The notes beneath the pieces were generated by a model. That model was not told the origin of the DNA, made no database searches, and worked only from the letters and a program-made list of their open reading frames with translations. A DNA stretch of 13,648 nt, taken from the NCBI GenBank assembly GCA_963650915.1, contig CAVJMJ010000030.1:1-13648 (forward strand), written 5' to 3'. The stretch comes from UBA4636 sp963650915. Its GTDB lineage: Bacteria; Bacillota; Clostridia; Christensenellales; Borkfalkiaceae. A program made the position numbers and the translations under genes. The number at the start of each line of letters is the position of its first letter. Position 1 is the stretch's first letter. This document shows positions 11,486 through 13,648 of the stretch, one piece after another.

Positions 11486-11506
11486 TTTTTATAGGAGGAA
11501 CACTGT

Positions 11507-12751
11507 TTGAAAGTTATTTATCCTATTTGTTGTGGTATTGATGTTCACAAAACTTTTCTGGTCGGTACAATCATTTCCACCACAAAAGGCGTTGAACCTC
11601 GCTATCAGAAAAAACGTTTTTCTACCTACAATTCGGATTTGCATCGCTTCGCCGATTGGCTTCACGCTAACAACTGTCTCGATGTTTGTATGGAATCTAC
11701 CGGAAAATATTGGGTTCCCGTGTTCAACATCCTTGAGGAACGAGAAATTCGTGTTACCATTGCAAATCCCAAATGGGTAAAAGCTGTAAAAGGCAATAAA
11801 GATGACACCAAGGATTCCAAGTGGATTGGCGATTTATTTCGCTTAGGACTTGTTCCCGGAAGCTTTACTCCTTCAAAGAATATTCGTATTCTTCGTGAAT
11901 TTTCCCGTTATCGCTTCAAATTGACTTCAATGAAAAGCAGTGAGAAAAACCGTTTTCAAAACGCTTTTACCGTTTGCAATATTGCCCTCGATTCTGTCGT
12001 TTCGGATATGTTCGGAAAATCCGCAACTGCCATTACAGATTACCTTATATCTTCGGATACTTTCGATAAGGAATATTGCATCTCTCTTTTACGTCATTCC
12101 TTGAAAAAGAAATCCGAGTCCGTATTAGAATCAATTGAAGGTTATTCCATTACACAAGAGCAAAAACAACGTATGAGAATTATTCGTTCCCATCTGAACC
12201 ACATCGAATCCCTTATTGCTGAGATTGATTCGGTCGTTGACTCTATGGTTGTTCAACACGAATCTCTTATTTCGCTCCTCTGCACTATACCAGGTGTTGA
12301 CCGAAACTCCGCTATTACGGTTATTTCTGAGATCGGTGACGATATGTCGCAATTTGGCTCTTCTAAACGTCTGTGCTGTTGGGCGGGGTTGACGCCCGGA
12401 AACAACGAATCTGCCGGAAAGAAAAAATCTGTTCGTATTACACGTGCGGGAGTTTATCTCAAACCTGCTTTGGTACAAGTTGCCCATGCAGCCGTGAAAT
12501 CTACAGACAATTCTTATTACCGTCTGAAGTATGAGCAGATCTCAAAACGAAGAGGAAAAAAACGCGCTATCATTGCCATTGCCAGAATGATTCTTACCGC
12601 TATTTTTCAAATGTTGACTACTGCCGAAGTCTGGAATCCTACTGACTTATTTAAGATTGACATGCCTGAAGCTCTTAAAGAAAAACAATTATCCAGGGCT
12701 GTAAAGCAAGCTACCAAATTCCTTGAAAAACATGGGCTGACGGTCGCTTAA
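11507..12751 (+). CDS. IS110-family recombinase (DEDD transposase)
   Basis: This 414-residue recombinase has an N-terminal RuvC-like DEDD domain: Asp12 in CCGIDVHKTF, Glu63 in CMESTGKYW, and Asp100 and Asp103 in KDDTKDSKW. A coiled-coil region (about 195-255) follows. The C-terminal Transposase_20 domain has the helix-hairpin-helix-like LLCTIPGVDRNSA (258-270), then CCWAGLTPGNNESAGKKKS with Ser302 as the candidate nucleophile, and a final helical region. The length is normal and the frame is intact, so it may be active. Translation starts at TTG 11507, 8 nt after AGGAGG; no ATG lies close by. IS110 enzymes form a complex with a bridge RNA from the upstream non-coding DNA to recombine donor and target. 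Confidence 0.92.
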   Translation: MKVIYPICCGIDVHKTFLVGTIISTTKGVEPRYQKKRFSTYNSDLHRFADWLHANNCLDVCMESTGKYWVPVFNILEEREIRVTIANPKWVKAVKGNKDDTKDSKWIGDLFRLGLVPGSFTPSKNIRILREFSRYRFKLTSMKSSEKNRFQNAFTVCNIALDSVVSDMFGKSATAITDYLISSDTFDKEYCISLLRHSLKKKSESVLESIEGYSITQEQKQRMRIIRSHLNHIESLIAEIDSVVDSMVVQHESLISLLCTIPGVDRNSAITVISEIGDDMSQFGSSKRLCCWAGLTPGNNESAGKKKSVRITRAGVYLKPALVQVAHAAVKSTDNSYYRLKYEQISKRRGKKRAIIAIARMILTAIFQMLTTAEVWNPTDLFKIDMPEALKEKQLSRAVKQATKFLEKHGLTVA

Positions 12752-12857
12752 AATATCCCTCAATTTCCTTTTTTCTCCCGCCTCTGCAAAAATTCTGTCC
12801 CCTTGCAGGGTGTTTTCTTTATGCCCTTCGGATGGGTTATTGTCTGTTTCTTTCACG
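12752..12857 (+). other. Right end of the IS110 element, non-coding
   Basis: These 106 nt between the recombinase stop and the stop of the - strand gene contain only weak hairpins (CTGCA/TGCAG at 12783-12808 and GCCC/GGGT around 12823-12837). No gene is seen. The last bases CACGCTA (12854-12860) share ACGCTA with the candidate bridge RNA at 11420-11425, which could be a donor-guide match. Confidence 0.45.
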
Positions 12858-13648
12858 CTATCTCACCTCAACTTTGTTTCCAAACAGGGCGAATACCTCA
12901 TTCGGAATAGATTGTTTTGTTACTGTTTCGGGTTCGTCAATGCCTTGCGGTTCGTATATATCACCGTCAAATTCTCGCATTTCTTCTTCGGACAATATTT
13001 CGCCCGTATCTTGGTCTATAAGCCGATTATCGATATGTAACAGGCTTGGAATAAACTGCGTTTCGCGTTCGTTTTCGATGATATAAAGGTCGTGTTTTCT
13101 TACGATTTTAGCAAAGTAATTTTCGGCAGCGTGGTAAGGGAAACCAATCATCGGAACACGTTCTTTCAAACCTACATCACGGCTTGTAATAGTGAGTTCC
13201 ATTTCATTCCCGAGCATTACGGCGTTGTCGCCTAAAACTTCATAGAAATCTCCGAGTCGTAAAGCCACAACAGCCGTAGGACGTTCGCTTTGATACAACT
13301 TGTAATCTTGGTAAATCCGATTGCCTTTCGGTTCTTCTTTAACAGGCTCTACAGGCGTTACAATTGGCGTTTTGTTTTCTTCTGGTTCGTCATCGTTTTC
13401 AACGCTTTCGGCGGTTAAAGGCTCGTTTGTGGGTTCTTTAACATCGTTTTCGTCGAATTTGTCAAACAATGAGAATTGCAGGCTTTGTTGTTTCGGCGGT
13501 TGCGGTTTTACTGTTACAGGCTTTGTTGTAACGACCTTTTTCGGCGCAGGTTTATATTCTTCACCGTCTATCGTATAAAGAGTGCCTTCAATGGAATCTT
13601 CCTCAAAGTAATGAATAGCCCAGCCGTATACAGTCGGATCATCTATAA
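12858..13648 (-). CDS. PcfK/AcrIIA9-like and MutS-domain-I-like protein (5' end outside window)
   Basis: The frame is open to the window edge; the TTG at 13469 is internal, so the protein is incomplete (262 residues seen). The first part (DDPTVYGWAIHYFEEDSIEG) matches the conserved stretch of PcfK-like proteins, a family that includes the Cas9 inhibitor AcrIIA9. A Pro/Lys-rich linker and an acidic region (NDDEPEENKTP) follow. Then YQSERPTAVVALRLGDFYEV, ITSRDVGLKERVPMIGFP and YHAAENYFAKIVRKHDLYII strongly resemble MutS domain I, the mismatch-recognition domain, without the ATPase part. Such MutS_I modules occur in large proteins of Bacillota integrative elements. The C-terminus (EVFALFGNKVEVR) ends at the IS110 border, so the last residue or stop may come from the IS. 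DNA-binding is a reasonable inference; anti-CRISPR activity is not established. Confidence 0.7.
   Translation of the reverse strand, partial: IDDPTVYGWAIHYFEEDSIEGTLYTIDGEEYKPAPKKVVTTKPVTVKPQPPKQQSLQFSLFDKFDENDVKEPTNEPLTAESVENDDEPEENKTPIVTPVEPVKEEPKGNRIYQDYKLYQSERPTAVVALRLGDFYEVLGDNAVMLGNEMELTITSRDVGLKERVPMIGFPYHAAENYFAKIVRKHDLYIIENERETQFIPSLLHIDNRLIDQDTGEILSEEEMREFDGDIYEPQGIDEPETVTKQSIPNEVFALFGNKVEVR

Larger units (their letters stand above)
11281..12861 (+). mobile_element. IS110-family insertion sequence (ends approximate)
   Basis: The element consists of a left non-coding segment of about 225 nt, the recombinase gene and a right end of about 110 nt. IS110 elements lack terminal inverted repeats, so the borders are estimates. 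The left end is bounded by the pcfJ leader; the right end is placed at about 12861 because the following CTCACCTCAAC matches a guide-like stretch of the left-end RNA. It interrupts a - strand operon between the PcfK-like and PcfJ genes. Confidence 0.65.

Noticed and set aside
12858..13469. MutS-domain protein starting at TTG 13469
   Set aside because: The frame stays open to the window edge and encodes PcfK-like sequence, so the gene continues beyond the window.
1..13648. CRISPR array, tRNA or rRNA genes
   Set aside because: No regularly spaced direct repeats and no tRNA or rRNA-like sequence was seen on either strand by eye.

Overview
The window looks like the right-hand part of a prophage of a Bacillota (probably uncultured Clostridia-type) host, followed by a piece of integrative-element DNA that carries an IS110-family insertion. 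The evidence is strong Shine-Dalgarno sites (GGAGG-type) before nearly every gene, LLH-type holin and PcfJ/PcfK-like genes typical of Bacillota, and TTGACT-17-TATAAT promoters. Phage genes (about 1-9060) share one codon style; DNA from about 9060 onward is visibly more AT-rich and different in style. No taxonomic search could be run.

Region 1 (1-5375, all + strand) is the end of the late operon: the tail end of an upstream gene, a tail fibre with an Mtd-type N-terminal domain, a small Mtd_N-only protein, a C-type-lectin/FGE-fold variable protein, and a complete diversity-generating retroelement (DGR). The variable repeat VR (2496-2627) is the 3' end of the variable-protein gene. The template repeat TR (2729-2860) lies exactly 233 bp downstream, and the reverse transcriptase follows (2973-4121). 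VR and TR differ at 22 positions, every one an adenine in TR (11 A to T, 7 A to G, 4 A to C), which is the signature of adenine-specific retrohoming. A 9-bp stem with a 4-nt loop lies just after the target. The lysis region follows: a small unknown protein, two holin-type membrane proteins and a membrane protein with an HExxH motif. A bidirectional terminator closes the operon.

Region 2 (5427-9060) is the lysogeny and early module. On the - strand are an XRE-type repressor and, co-transcribed with it, a membrane-anchored protein with one clear and one probable HIRAN-like domain. Between the repressor and the rightward early operon lie two rightward promoters, one leftward promoter, two related palindromic operators and a terminator that could bound a short RNA. 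The early + strand genes are three small proteins (one ribbon-helix-helix-like) and an rve/DDE-type transposase that may serve as the phage's integrase. Several terminators, then a string of A-tracts and a 5'-truncated gene, suggest that the prophage ends near 9060-9125.

Region 3 (9122-13648) is flanking mobile-element DNA. A - strand operon encodes a PcfK/AcrIIA9-like plus MutS-domain-I-like protein (its 5' end lies outside the window), PcfJ and a 104-residue protein. An IS110-family element (about 11281-12861) is inserted between the first two. Its 5' non-coding segment is bracketed by a perfect 14-bp inverted repeat, follows a promoter-like sequence, and contains an 11-nt guide-like match to the DNA at the right border, so it is a good bridge-RNA candidate.
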